Shown here piece after piece: positions 23,465 to 34,203 of a stretch of 64,000 nucleotides of DNA. The DNA is from Chrysogorgia sp. JL179-B06 (lineage: Eukaryota > Cnidaria > Anthozoa > Scleralcyonacea > Chrysogorgiidae): positions 1,511,501 through 1,575,500 of the forward strand of contig JAYKKM010000310.1 of NCBI GenBank assembly GCA_035772405.1, given 5' to 3'. Made by a program: the position numbers and the translations under genes. How positions within the stretch are numbered: position 1 is the stretch's first letter; each line of letters starts with the position of its first letter. The notes under the pieces were generated by a model. That model was not told the origin of the DNA and did not search any database. It saw only the letters and a program-made list of their open reading frames with translations.

Positions 23465-23488
23465 TTGTTGCGTACACGTATTTCTAGT

Positions 23489-24111
23489 TTATGTATCAAT
23501 CGATTGTGGCTGACCTTGTCGAAGGCCTTTGACATGTCCAAATACACAAGATCTGTCTGTTCTCCATGGTCGAGTGATGAACCAATATGATCTGGAGCCT
23601 CGAGTAAATTAGTAACACACGACTTTCCAGTTAAATATCCATGTTGACATGCTGGAATTGACTTGTACAACTGATCTTTGATGTTGTTTAATATGCAACG
23701 TTCTAAAACTTTTGAAATTATTGACAATAGAGATATTGGACGATAGTTTTCTACATGTTCTCGTTCATTCTTTTTGTAAATAGGAACCACGGTGGCTAAT
23801 TTCCAATCTCTCGGCATTTCTCCAGTCCTTAAAGATTTATTAAATAATTTGCACAAAGATGGTGCAATTAGGCAGGAATTCCGTCCGGTCCTGTAGCTTT
23901 ACTAATATCAAGAGTTTTAAGAGTTTCTTCAACTTCTGTGACTGAAAGAATCAACGTGTCTGCAATACATTAAGTAACTTTGCACGATGATGTAGACTTG
24001 AGTCCTCTGTGATTGTGTATACGGAACTAAAGTACCTGTTAAACAAGTTCGCAATTCCCTCTGGAGTGTCAGCATTTTCTCTTGGACTTAACTGCTCTGC
24101 TGTTTGATGAC
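23489..24111 (-). pseudogene. LINE A, 5' half: linker and reverse transcriptase N-terminal part
   Basis: Minus strand: GIANLFNRYFSSVYTI, then RT motifs PRDWKLATVVPIYKK, ENYRPISLLSIISKVLER, HGYLTGKSCVTNLLE and LVYLDMSKAFDKVSHNRL (motif A with catalytic Asp), stopping at HKLE where element 1 was inserted. Joins in order with 20,315-21,440. The 5' side is cut off by the terminal inverted repeat starting at 24,112. Stops and frame changes in the linker show decay. Confidence 0.85.
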
Positions 24112-24655
24112 AGTAGGTAACCCCCCCCCCCTATAGCGTACAAAGGGATGCCGCCGCGCGCTGATTGGTCGAGCAACGCACGCGTGACGCACAGCAGCCG
24201 TGACTCACGCTTACGCACACGCATTTTGTATGTGTTTGTTAATAACCTTTTAACATTTTTTATTTGAAACGTTTACATCAGGTGTTTAATAATTGACTTG
24301 GTCGTGTGGTTTATTATGAATTCGACGCAACTTGAGTATCCCTTTCGCTGCCGTTCATGTCTAGAAAGAGACGAAATCGAACGAGTGATCCAATCGAACG
24401 ATTCACCTTTGTCGAGATACCGAACGGTGGGACGGGAAGAAAACCAACGTGATTGCAAACCTAGACAAATAGCGCCAATTTATATTAACTAGATAAATTC
24501 GGATTAATGAGAAGCAACGTCTAAAAATACCATCACGCAATATCGCAATCTAATGACAACCCCTTGCAATCTCTGTCTCGTTCGTCGCAAAAGCCAAAAC
24601 CGATGAACGCTATCCATACAATTTGTCGAGATAACGAACGGTGGGATGGGAAGAA
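24112..24655 (+). repeat. Left terminal inverted repeat, outer and middle blocks
   Basis: Matches the reverse complement of 36,580-36,999 and then 34,081-34,203. After the middle block a partial second copy of outer-block sequence (gtcgagataacgaacggtgg, 24,618-24,655) resumes at 27,487-27,560, showing a local duplication before LINE 1 landed in it. The C tract at 24,121-24,132 varies between arms. Confidence 0.85.
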
Positions 24656-27480
24656 AATGAATGAAATTTTTATTGAACACTCCCCTTACGGGCTTTTCGG
24701 TGAGCAATTTACAAGTATAGAAAACAAGATCTTTATAATATAACATACAAAGATATAAATACTATTACTACTACTAAAATAGTAATAACTAAATCTTCCA
24801 TGCACAACAATTATAATAAATACTACTAATAAAATAAAATAAGATATAAGTAGTCTATTGTTCCTTATTTAAAAATTCATTTAGTAGTTGACTCTTAAGT
24901 GTTCTCTTAAAAATAGCAACGTTTTTACATGATTTCAGATTGTCATCAAGAGAATTCCATATATTTACAATTCTGAAATTAAACGACCGTTGACCAGTGG
25001 CAGTTCTGTATAACGGAATATTTAATTGTTGATTATTACGTGTAACACGACCAGAAATCTGACCTCTTGTGACCAACTGTCTTGTTAGGTATTCTGGGGC
25101 ACAGCCCGTCGCACATTTGAATGCAAGAGTCGCATCGCGGAGAAACAAATGGTCCTTTACAGGAAGCCAACGCAAGTGCATCAACGTAGGTGTTATGTGG
25201 TCAAACTTCTTCACACCACTAACTATCCGAGCTGCAAAGTTCTGTACTAGTTGTAATTTACCTACATTGGTGATAGAGGTACTCGACCAGACCGAAGAAC
25301 AATAAAAAAGCTTGCTGAAAACCAGGGCGTTAACAATAATAACTAATAGGTCTGCGTTAAAAACATGTTTTGCACAACTAATTTGAGCTAGTTTAGAAAC
25401 GCAGGATGCTACTGTTACCGACATATGCTTATCAAAGGACAAGAAGGGGTCAAATGTAACACCTAAGTCTTTAATGGATTCAGATGGTACAAGTTTCTTT
25501 CCCAACAGGGACAGGTTGAAATCAGGTAACTTGTGAATCATCTGACGGCTGCCAAAGACCATTAACTTGGTTTTACCTGGGTTCAATAAAAGGCAGTGAT
25601 CAAAACACTAATTACGAATCCTCTCTAAATCAGCATTAATATCATCTGCAGCTCTGCAAGAGTCCCTAACCGTGAAGGACAGGAGTAGTTTGGTGTCGTC
25701 AACATAGCATTCAGGGGAACAATTCTCAAAGATGGTTGGTAGATCGTTTACATAAATACTGAAGTCTTTGTTTGATCGTCAAACATTATGTAAACTGATT
25801 TAATGCAACACGCTCGCATACTTTAGACAAAATTGGTAATAAGGAAATTGGTCTATTGTTACATGCTTCTTCATAAGCACCCTCTTTCAAAATTGGGCAT
25901 ACTTCAGCTGTTTTCCAGACGTGTGGAAAGGTGCCACTATCAAAAGAAGTGTTTATAATAGAAGTAATTGGTGGAATAATAACCGAGGCAGATTCCTTAA
26001 TGACGCGAGGTGGTATTTTGTCAATGCCAGGTGCTTTGTTTTTGGCTAAAGACTTAACTGATTTCTTTGGTATGCATGAACGGATGGTTTTCCACATAGC
26101 ATTAGTATCATTTGCATTTTCCTTAATCTGTTCTTGAACAAACGTTCTCTGAGCAAGTCTTAGTTAGCGTTTTACTTCATGTTTGAAGGTTTTATAACCC
26201 GACCAATCGGCAGGGTCGTTTGTTTTCCTTGCTAATTTTTCCCAACGATCTCTGGTCCTCATCAGTGCACGAATATTTTCGTCCATGAATGGAGTAGGAC
26301 GAGTTCTCACTTTGATGGTTTTAATAGGCGCATGTTGATCTAGTACTTGCTTGAATAAACTATTAAAAGCATTCAATTTATCATCAACTTCGTCAAAAGT
26401 GTCTATCACAGACTAGGGGGCATTCGATATATCTTGAAGGAAAGCTTTCTTGTTATAATGCTTAAAGCTCCTAGTCGAAATATAAGTAGGTTTAGGACGT
26501 GGTTTCCTGAGATTCAGAGTTTCACTAATTGAGTGAGATACCACTTTCGTTTCTTTTATCAAGTTCTTATTGTTGGTGATTATGACATCCAGCAAGGACT
26601 TGGAATGCTGAGTAATCCTGGTTGGTTTATCAATAACCTGCGTAAGATTAAAACAATTACAGAAATCCAATAGTGCCTTGGCTTCGGGTTCACTGGGCCG
26701 AAGCAAATCACAATTCAAATCAGCTAAAATAAAAATCGGAATACACGTTATATAGACAAGATCGAAACAAAAAAACCGGAGGAGGTGTTTGCACCTTTGT
26801 AAACAGCAATTTCAAATGCGTACGACTTCATCAATTATCACACATATCGGACTCTGGACTACACCAATTATGGCTTAAAATACAAGTTCGGAATTTTAAG
26901 TCTTTTGTTATTTGTACAGCATATCGAACTGACGACGTACCGCTCTCTTGTTTTGAAACAGACTTTGGTTTCACGCTTACTTCAGCCATGTCGTTATAGC
27001 CAGGAAATTCAACTTCGAGGTCGGATACTGAGTCATTTAGCCAGGACTCCAATATAGTGAAAATATCCAATTTGTATTTCTTTGCCAGATCTTTGGCCAT
27101 GATGTGATGTTCTCTGTTCTTGATTGAGCGAACGTTCAAATGTGCGATGTTGATGTTGTGTTGTTTTCGGTTTACCCTTGTTCTTATGCTGCTATTGTCG
27201 CTGATATTCATCCCAGGGTTCAGTTCAACATCTCCAGAGTAGGATATCTTTGGTTTCAAGAATCTACCACGGGATGAAATATGAACGGCGTGTTGTCTCC
27301 ATATCACGTTGCATCAGTGCAATAACGTAGCAAAGGATGTAAAGCGTAACTCATTTCCAAACTGAGAACGTTTAGCTGCTTGTTCTATACAAATTCGACC
27401 GAAGAGAAGTATTAAGAAGACACTTCCCAAGAGTCCTAATTTGCACGTAACATTGAGCATTTTTTAATGCCGCCACCATC
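24656..27480 (-). pseudogene. LINE 1 in the left arm: CR1/L2-like, 2A-like N-terminus, deleted RT core
   Basis: Minus strand from an ATG at 27,460: a hydrophobic, signal-like start (LGLLGSVFLILLFGRIC), a 2A-like motif GDVELNPGM (27,235-27,209), then an APE-type endonuclease (NIAHLNVRSI, LDIFTILESWLNDS, SLLDVIITNNKNLI), linker (DQHAPIKTIKVRTRP), RT start (NNRPISLLPILSKVCERVAL), then YVDD and NPGKTKLMVFGSRQ and the C-terminal thumb to a stop at 24,855. RT motif A and the GVPQG box are missing around 25,785, so an internal deletion removed the catalytic core; frames also shift several times. The 3' end lies near 24,656 with an attcatt-type tail. Dead copy, same broad family as LINE 2. Confidence 0.85.
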
Positions 27481-27486
27481 TTGCAA

Positions 27487-27873
27487 CGTGATTGCAAAAA
27501 ACCAACGTGATTGCAAACCTAGACAAATAGCGCCAATCTATATTAACTAGATAAATTCGGTTTCAAAGCAATTTGGGCGACTAAATAAACATCGTCTCAA
27601 ATGTCTCGATGGACACTTATTCGGGCAAGGAAGCGTCTAAACGTATTAACGCCCATGATAACCAATTGCGATGTAAGCATGGGGACTCAAATTAATAACA
27701 AGAACCGCGCTTATATAAAGCTCGATGGTAATGCAGAGCCAATACTTTACTTGCAGCATTTCACCGTAGTTTCTTGCGTTTACTGTGTTGGGTCGTTTAC
27801 CGTGTTGGGTAGTTTCCCGCGTGTGATTGTTTTTGGCCGTACTCTGGGGGTAATGTGGGGGTGCTAAGTCCTC
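27487..27873 (+). repeat. Left terminal inverted repeat, inner block
   Basis: 27,575-27,873 is the reverse complement of 33,734-34,013, including gggcgactaaataaacatcg and ttgtttttggccgtactctg. 27,497-27,560 is a direct copy of 24,447-24,505. Confidence 0.9.
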
Positions 27874-28245
27874 CTATAGACCTAAATAGTCTTCCTATAG
27901 TCCTAAATAGTCATAGTCCTCCTGTAGTCCTAAATAGTCCTCCGATAGTCCTAAATAGTCCTCCAATAGTCCTAAATAGTCCTCCTGTAGTCCCAAATAG
28001 TCCTCCGATAGTCCTAAATAGTCCTCCAATAGTCCTAAATAGTCCTCCAATAGTCCTAAATAGTCCTCCAATAGTCCTAAATAGTCCTAAGTAGTCCTCC
28101 AATAGTCATAAATAGTTCTCATGTAGTCCCAAATAGTCCTCATGTAGTCCTAAATATTCCTCCGATAGTCCTAAATAGTCTTCCTAAGTCCTAAATAGTC
28201 ATCCGATAGTCCTAAATAGTCTTCCTAAGTCCTAAATAGTCATTG
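27850..28245 (+). repeat. Tandem repeat of a ~20-bp unit at the inner TIR edge
   Basis: Units of the form atagtcctaaatagtcctcc, about 18-20 copies with variants. The reversed counterpart (aggaggactatttaggacta) is at 33,620-33,733 with fewer copies, so the repeat belongs to the inverted arms and has expanded unequally. Open frames on both strands across it are repeat artefacts. Confidence 0.9.
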
Positions 28246-28333
28246 AAAATTACAGGAGTGCCACTAATTAAACATAAATAAGGCTAAAATAAAAAAGTTG
28301 CGTTATTCTGAGCACGACCATCGCTGGGTAAAC

Positions 28334-29587
28334 ATGTCTTACACATGTGATGACTGCGGTAAATTATTTGCCAATCCAAGTAATCGTCACAAGAAAACCA
28401 TTACAACGATCCGTCTCCTGTGGTCAGTGGATCTACAGTTATGAAACATCCATTCACCTGTATTGTGGTGGATGTACTCAAAGCGGTAAGACGGTATGGG
28501 TGAGAAAGCTATTGGAGAAAGCTATTGGAAAACGCTCAAGCAACCCTCCGCCTGAACGTATCATCTGGTGCTATGGACAATGGCAACCCATGTACTTGGA
28601 TATGATCACGACTATACCAGGCATTGAGTTCAACGAGGGTATACCCTCTGACATTGACAAAAAGGACTTTTTAGATGTCTCCAAACGCAACCTCATCGTC
28701 CTCGACGATCTTATGGCTCAGTCAGTGGGAGATAAACGCATAGCCGACCTATTCACAAAGGGTAGTCATCGGAATCTATCTGTCATCCACATTGTTCAGA
28801 ATATATTTCATCAAGGCAAAGAAACCAGAAATATCAGCCTCAACGCCCACTATATCGTGCTATTCAAATCTCCACGGGACAAGCAACAAATCTCAGTCTT
28901 AGCACGACAAGTCACCCTGGCCATGTTCAAGAGTTTATGAAAAGTTACGAGGAAGCGACAAGTCGTCCTCATGGTTATCTCATGATTGATTTAAAACCCA
29001 CAACCGACGATCAACGTCGATTAAAAACGAACGTACCACCCAAAGAAAATACTGCTGGTCAACAGAACCTGGACCGCTATATTCGAAAGCGATCGTATCA
29101 ACAACCACCCATCCTCAATGCTATGTACAACTCGGATCAACAGATGCACAATATTATGCATGCGCCTCAGTTAACACCATATGAAAAGAGTACGCTTTAT
29201 TCGAATGAACTACACCGTTTCCAGACATTCCAAAATCAACTACAAAATCAACTTCATATTCAAAATAGTCATCAAAATCAGCTTCAGAATCTGTTAACGA
29301 AAAGCCTAGCGATGGCCTCAAAGAAACAAAGTTCTGCTCATGGGCCAGATCAACAATCAGATCAACCTATGCAAAATATTGTGGTTGCTTCAGAGCAACA
29401 AAGTCCGTTAAATCCCCCAGGGATTTCTGATTCACCTAAGGATTATTTTTTAACGCCGCCTCGCACAGTTGAACATCCGGAACGACATTGGCACACTAGT
29501 GGCACCGATGTGGATGAAAGTGATTCAGATGAAAGAGAAGATGCAGATGGTACAGGTGTGGATGAAAGATGGTACAGGTGTGGATGA
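28334..29587 (+). pseudogene. Polinton-like zinc finger plus FtsK/HerA-type packaging ATPase, frameshifted, with Gln-rich and acidic extension
   Basis: An ATG at 28,334 opens a short C2H2-like finger (YTCDDCGKLFANPSNRHKK) that runs into a stop near 28,445. The ATPase follows in another frame: Walker A GGCTQSGKT (28,466-28,492), IIWCYGQWQPMY, Walker B NLIVLDDLM (28,689-28,715), LFTKGSHRNLSVIHIVQN (sensor region with Gln-Asn) and ISLNAHYIVLFKSPRDKQQI. A second frame change near 28,910 leads to the C-terminal ATPase part (ATSRPHGYLMIDL, RRLKTNVPP) and then, without a stop, a Gln/Asn-rich segment (LHRFQTFQNQLQNQLHIQ) and an acidic Asp/Glu/Ser tail. Such ATPases pump DNA into capsids in Polinton/adintovirus-type elements. 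Two frame breaks near the Walker A and after the sensor region indicate a dead gene. The acidic tail is cut by LINE 3 and resumes at 33,316. Confidence 0.8.
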
Positions 29588-29589
29588 AT

Positions 29590-32500
29590 TGGTAATTAGC
29601 AAAGATGGCGATGGTTAGACGTGTTTGTATTGTCTCCGCAATTCTGCTAAATTTTTGGTGGTTCGCGAATAACCACACTGCAGGGATAGCAAAGTCGAAT
29701 TATATAACTATAGTGTCAAGCAAATGCTGGTGTTTGTTGCCAGGAAGGAACAGTACTTCGAGTTTTTATGTATCTTATCATCACCATCACTCGTTCTGGT
29801 TGTCAAGATTGAGAAGCGAAGCCCGTAAATTTCAAGTAATACATACACGTTCCGTCTACGAACCGGGCTTTTGGTTGACCGAAAAGTGCCCGGGTAGAGC
29901 ACAAGACTCCGCTGCAAGGTTCCCGAGGCAACAGTATTTTCGAGTATATAATGGTACGGAAAAGTCGTTCAATTCTCGAGAGTTTGATCGTTTTGTCATG
30001 GGACGCTTCGATGGGTTAGGCTTGCAAGCGAAGGAACTCGAATTTGAATTTACATACGGAGATTTGGTGTCGACAACTATGGATGGGTATTACATCAAAA
30101 TCACAGTAAAAAATTGTACAATAAAGTCAAGGAAACAAAAATTGTCAAAGAGCCGTGTTGCGTACTATTCCAATACGACAGCTACTAAACAAATATTGTT
30201 AATCCGCGCCGGAGACGTCGAAGTGAATCCAGGCTGGGTAGATTCTGGCGGAAATGAATCGGACTATTTACAAAATTTTGCGAGAGAAATAGGCAGCGGA
30301 TCAAACAATCTAAACGTAGCCCACATTAATATACGCAGCCTCAGGAACAAGTTAGACGAAGTAAAGATTTTAATACAAGTATGCCGTTTTGACATCCTGG
30401 CGATTACAGAAACACATTTAAATCGAAAGATATCAAACAAGCAAATCGAAATTGAGAACTATAAAATTGTAAGAAGGGACAGAAACTCAGGGGCTGCTGG
30501 TGGAGGATGTCTTGTTTACATAAACAATAACATTTGCTCTTCGCGTCTTAAATCCCTAGAGGCTCTTGAAATAGAGGGAATTTGGCTAAAGATCTCGATA
30601 AATTCCACCGCCTTTATAGTTGGAACTATTTACAGACCGCCTGATGATAATGAGTTCTTTGGTCGCTTTCAACAAATGTTGGAAAAAGTCTGGATGAAAC
30701 ATAGGAATGTTATGATAGTGGGTGATTTTAACTGCGATTTCTCTCGTAGGGAAGGTGATATCATTTCGTCAACTTGTGGTAAGAGACTACATAACTTATT
30801 AATCCAATTTGAATATACGGTAGCTAATAACCAACCAACCAGAATAACAAAAGATACTTCTACTCAAATTGATCTCGTGATAACTAGCAAAGCAGAACTG
30901 ATTAAACATACAATGACGCTAGAGTTGGGGATATCAGACCATATGTTGGTGAATGCTTGTTTGATGACGAAAATAAAAAGACCACCCCCTAAGATTGTGA
31001 AGGCACGCAGTTACAAACATTTTGATAAATCTAAGTTTGTTAATGATATCGAGGAAGCTCCCTGGTCAGTAGGCGCAAGTTTTGATGATGTTGACGATTG
31101 TTATCAGGCATGGTTGAAACTTTTTAATGACATATGTGACAGGCATGCTCCGTATAAAGAAATAAAGATAAGACAGAAGTCCCTTCCATGGATTACTCCA
31201 CAAATACGGCATATGATGAACGTGCGGTACAAAACACTTCTAAAGGCTAGACAAACAAAGAAGGAAGAACTGTGGGCAAAATACCGTGAATTAAGAAATA
31301 CAGTAACGAAAGAAGTCCGGTTGGCCAAAACTAAATTTTATGCAGAGCAGTTTGATAAGGTAAAAAATTGCAAATCGTATTGGAAGTTAATTAAGAATGC
31401 CACTAACAGCCAAAGGATGCAGCCTATACTTGGTATTAGGAAATCCGACGGAGTGATAGAAACCTCAGACCAAGGGAAAGCGGACCTTTTAAATGAGCAT
31501 TTTACCACGGTAGGCGAAAAGTTGGCAAATGAACTTCTTGTATCTAATCAAAGATATCCCTTCAGCCATATTACACGTATAACCCCAACAGTAATGCACA
31601 TCGCACTGTCCACGGATGTCATTTCGCAGAGCCTGAAGAACCTTAAGCTGGATAAAGCAGGTGGACCAGACAAAGTAGTTCCCAAACTGTTGAAGTTTGC
31701 TGGAGATGCTCTAATACCATCTCTGATGTCACTTTATACAACCAGTATGACATCTAACGTTGTCCCTAAAACGTGGAAATCAGCCAATGTGACGCCCTTA
31801 TTCAAAAAGGAAGACGAAACTGATAAACAAAACTATCGACCGATATCCTTGTTATGTGTACCAGGCAAACTTATGGAAACAAATGTTTGTTCGACAATTA
31901 CAACCCACATTACAGAAAATCAACTTAGTAACTGTAGACAATGGGCTTATAAAAAAGGTCACTCTACCGAACTGTTACTGGTCAAGATGACAGAAGATTG
32001 GAGAAAGGCGCTCGATAATCGTCAAGTAGTTGGTATTGTGTTCGTTGACTTCCGAAAGGCCTTCGACTCTATATCACACTCGGTATTACTTGAAAAACTG
32101 CTGGGTCTCGGTATCTCTGGTGATCTTTGGTCCTGGATTGCTAACTACTTGTCTGATCGTTCGCAAAAAACAGTCGTAAATGGGTGTCAATCACAGTCCA
32201 TGTCAGTCAAATATGGTGTTCCCCAAGGATCAGTGCTTGGCCCTATTCTGTTCTCTTTATTTTGTAACGACCTGCCTGAAACCTGTGAAGTTGATGAAGG
32301 GGATATCTATATGTATGCTGATGATACCACCATTTATGTAATTGGTCCAAATCATGATTCTGTTACCTCAACACTCAATAGAGTTTTATGTAAGCTATAC
32401 GAGTGGTGCTGTCACAACCTTTTAACACCACACCCTGGTAAAACTGAATTTATGATACTCGGGCGAGGTAAATTCGTGGGGCCATTGCAAGGTATTAAAT

Positions 32501-33314
32501 TAGGAAATAGTTACCTTAAACAAGTTGAGTCTTCCAGATGTTTAGGTATTGAAATAGATAGTAAATTAAAGTGGAAAACTCATGTCACTGAACTAATTAA
32601 GTCGTTTGCACAGAAACTTAACCTTTTAAAGTCTCTTTATTTTTTACCAACCAAGGCAAAGGCAGATTTTTACTTTAAAGTAATATTACCTTCAATCACA
32701 TACGGACTCGTAATATGGGGATCATGTGGAAAAACCCTATTTGACGATCTAGAGCGTATACATGTACGGGCAGCCAAATTGATTTATAAGTTGGACTTGC
32801 AAACACCAACAGAGGATGTTCTAGCTCAAACAAATTGGAAACCACTTGAGAAGTTATATTCACAGAGATTGTTATTTTTAGTACAAAATTGTTATTATGG
32901 TCATTCCCCTACTCCACTACATTCATTATTTTTAAAATATTTTTGTAATTATAACTTAAGAAGAAAATTGACTATTGTTCTTCCCAAGCCTAAGACTGAT
33001 TTTTTAAAGAAATCAATTTCGTACCAAGCAGCAGTGTTATGGAACTCTCTGGATAACAACACAAGAACAATAGACGACACTAAGAAGTTTAAGCTAGCAA
33101 TCAAGAAATTGCTATCAAAAGCGAAATAGCCTATATTTGTAAGATTTTTATTTTAGAATAGTATATTATAAGATGATGTAAAATAGGTAGATAGTAATAT
33201 GCACAGTTTGTGTATAGATATGTTATATCATGTAAATGCACGACCACATCAGCCATGCTGTAAACTTTATATCGTGTTGAAATAAATGCTTTTATTATTA
33301 TTATTATTATTATA
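29590..33314 (+). mobile_element. LINE 3, CR1/L2-like retrotransposon with intact ORF
   Basis: Full open coding region (next entry) followed by a short 3' UTR and a (TTA)n tail at about 33,291-33,314, a typical LINE 3' end. It lies within the acidic coding region of the Polinton-like gene: coding sequence of the same character stops just before and resumes just after. No clear target-site duplication. The 5' boundary is approximate. Confidence 0.8.
29605..33129 (+). CDS. Non-LTR retrotransposon polyprotein: 2A-like peptide, APE endonuclease, reverse transcriptase
   Basis: Single uninterrupted 1174-residue frame. Residues 1-25 are hydrophobic (VCIVSAILLNFWWFANN) and look like a signal or anchor; about 25-200 have no recognised domain. 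Residues 203-211, GDVEVNPGW, are a 2A-like ribosome-skipping motif with Trp in place of the final Pro. The APE-type endonuclease spans about 237-455 (NVAHINIRSLRNK, ILAITETHLN, GDFNCDF at 373, GISDH at 442-446). The RT spans about 640-1000 (QNYRPISLL, FVDFRKAFDSISH at 813, [18 protein letters not shown] at 904-907), then a thumb-like C-terminus to a stop at 33,127-33,129. All catalytic residues I can identify are present and there is no stop or frameshift, so this copy may be young. No separate ORF1 is seen. The other LINEs nearby are broken. Confidence 0.9.
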   Translation: MAMVRRVCIVSAILLNFWWFANNHTAGIAKSNYITIVSSKCWCLLPGRNSTSSFYVSYHHHHSFWLSRLRSEARKFQVIHTRSVYEPGFWLTEKCPGRAQDSAARFPRQQYFRVYNGTEKSFNSREFDRFVMGRFDGLGLQAKELEFEFTYGDLVSTTMDGYYIKITVKNCTIKSRKQKLSKSRVAYYSNTTATKQILLIRAGDVEVNPGWVDSGGNESDYLQNFAREIGSGSNNLNVAHINIRSLRNKLDEVKILIQVCRFDILAITETHLNRKISNKQIEIENYKIVRRDRNSGAAGGGCLVYINNNICSSRLKSLEALEIEGIWLKISINSTAFIVGTIYRPPDDNEFFGRFQQMLEKVWMKHRNVMIVGDFNCDFSRREGDIISSTCGKRLHNLLIQFEYTVANNQPTRITKDTSTQIDLVITSKAELIKHTMTLELGISDHMLVNACLMTKIKRPPPKIVKARSYKHFDKSKFVNDIEEAPWSVGASFDDVDDCYQAWLKLFNDICDRHAPYKEIKIRQKSLPWITPQIRHMMNVRYKTLLKARQTKKEELWAKYRELRNTVTKEVRLAKTKFYAEQFDKVKNCKSYWKLIKNATNSQRMQPILGIRKSDGVIETSDQGKADLLNEHFTTVGEKLANELLVSNQRYPFSHITRITPTVMHIALSTDVISQSLKNLKLDKAGGPDKVVPKLLKFAGDALIPSLMSLYTTSMTSNVVPKTWKSANVTPLFKKEDETDKQNYRPISLLCVPGKLMETNVCSTITTHITENQLSNCRQWAYKKGHSTELLLVKMTEDWRKALDNRQVVGIVFVDFRKAFDSISHSVLLEKLLGLGISGDLWSWIANYLSDRSQKTVVNGCQSQSMSVKYGVPQGSVLGPILFSLFCNDLPETCEVDEGDIYMYADDTTIYVIGPNHDSVTSTLNRVLCKLYEWCCHNLLTPHPGKTEFMILGRGKFVGPLQGIKLGNSYLKQVESSRCLGIEIDSKLKWKTHVTELIKSFAQKLNLLKSLYFLPTKAKADFYFKVILPSITYGLVIWGSCGKTLFDDLERIHVRAAKLIYKLDLQTPTEDVLAQTNWKPLEKLYSQRLLFLVQNCYYGHSPTPLHSLFLKYFCNYNLRRKLTIVLPKPKTDFLKKSISYQAAVLWNSLDNNTRTIDDTKKFKLAIKKLLSKAK

Positions 33315-33315
33315 A

Positions 33316-33522
33316 AGTGGTTCAGATGAAAGAGACCCTGAGGAAGACGAAGAATCTGAAGAAATAAGAAACCGTGATCGGCAAGACAATGATGAATATC
33401 AAAATTCGTTTAATGCTTCGGATGAAGACTCGCATGAAAGTGACCATTACATTACGCATATTCCTAGGAATGAACCTCATAATCCAACAAAAATTAGAAT
33501 ACCCAAGAACTTATTGATGTAA
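33316..33522 (+). pseudogene. 3' remainder of the Polinton-like acidic coding region
   Basis: Directly after the LINE 3 tail a 68-codon frame resumes the acidic character (SDERDPEEDEESEEI, then ASDEDSHESDH) and ends NPTKIRIPKNLLM at a TAA (33,520-33,522). An AATAAA-like signal (gaaataaatac) follows near 33,534. It matches the Asp/Glu/Ser tail interrupted near 29,587. Confidence 0.7.
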
Positions 33523-33619
33523 AAATTTGAATTGAAATAAATACTTTTTTTAAAACTCTATATCTGTCTCGGAACATCCCGTTCCACAAATATGACTAGA
33601 TGCTGAGGGCACTCCCATA

Positions 33620-34203
33620 CCTGCTATTTAGGACAATAGGAGGACTATAGGAGGACTATTTAAGACAACAGGAGGACTATATAGGAGGACTATTTAGGAC
33701 TATAGGATGACTATTTAAGACTATAGGAGGACTAAGCGCCCCCACAATACCCCCAGAGTACGGCCAAAAACAATCACACCCGGGAAACTACCCAACACGG
33801 TAAACGCAAGAAACTACTGTACGGTGAAACACTGCAAGTAAAGTATTGGCTCTGCATTACCATCGAGCTTTTATAAGCGCGGTTCTTGTTATTAATTTGA
33901 GTCCCCCATGCTTACATCGCAATTGGTTATCGTGGGCGTTAATACGTTTAGACGCTTCCAGGCCCGAATAAGTGTCCATCGAGACATTTGAGACGATGTT
34001 TATTTAGTCGCCCTGAGTGGAACGCTGGCTTTTTCGTACAATTTATAAGCAAGTTCGCCAATGGCCTTCGATAATCTTTAATGTATGGATAGCGTTCATC
34101 GGTTTTGGCTTTTGCGACGAAGACGAGTGAGACAAAGTTTTCGGTGGTTGATCATTAGATTGCGATATTACGTGATGGTATTTTTAGACATTGCTTCTCA
34201 TTA
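33620..34203 (-). repeat. Right terminal inverted repeat, inner and middle blocks
   Basis: 33,620-33,733 is the reversed tandem repeat; 33,734-34,013 pairs with 27,575-27,873; 34,081-34,203 pairs with 24,504-24,618. The stretch 34,014-34,080 is present only in this arm. Confidence 0.9.

Noticed and set aside
27855..28102. Proline-rich (NSPPIVL)n and glycine-rich ORFs on opposite strands
   Set aside because: Both come from the ~20-bp tandem repeat at the inner TIR edge, which is open in several frames.
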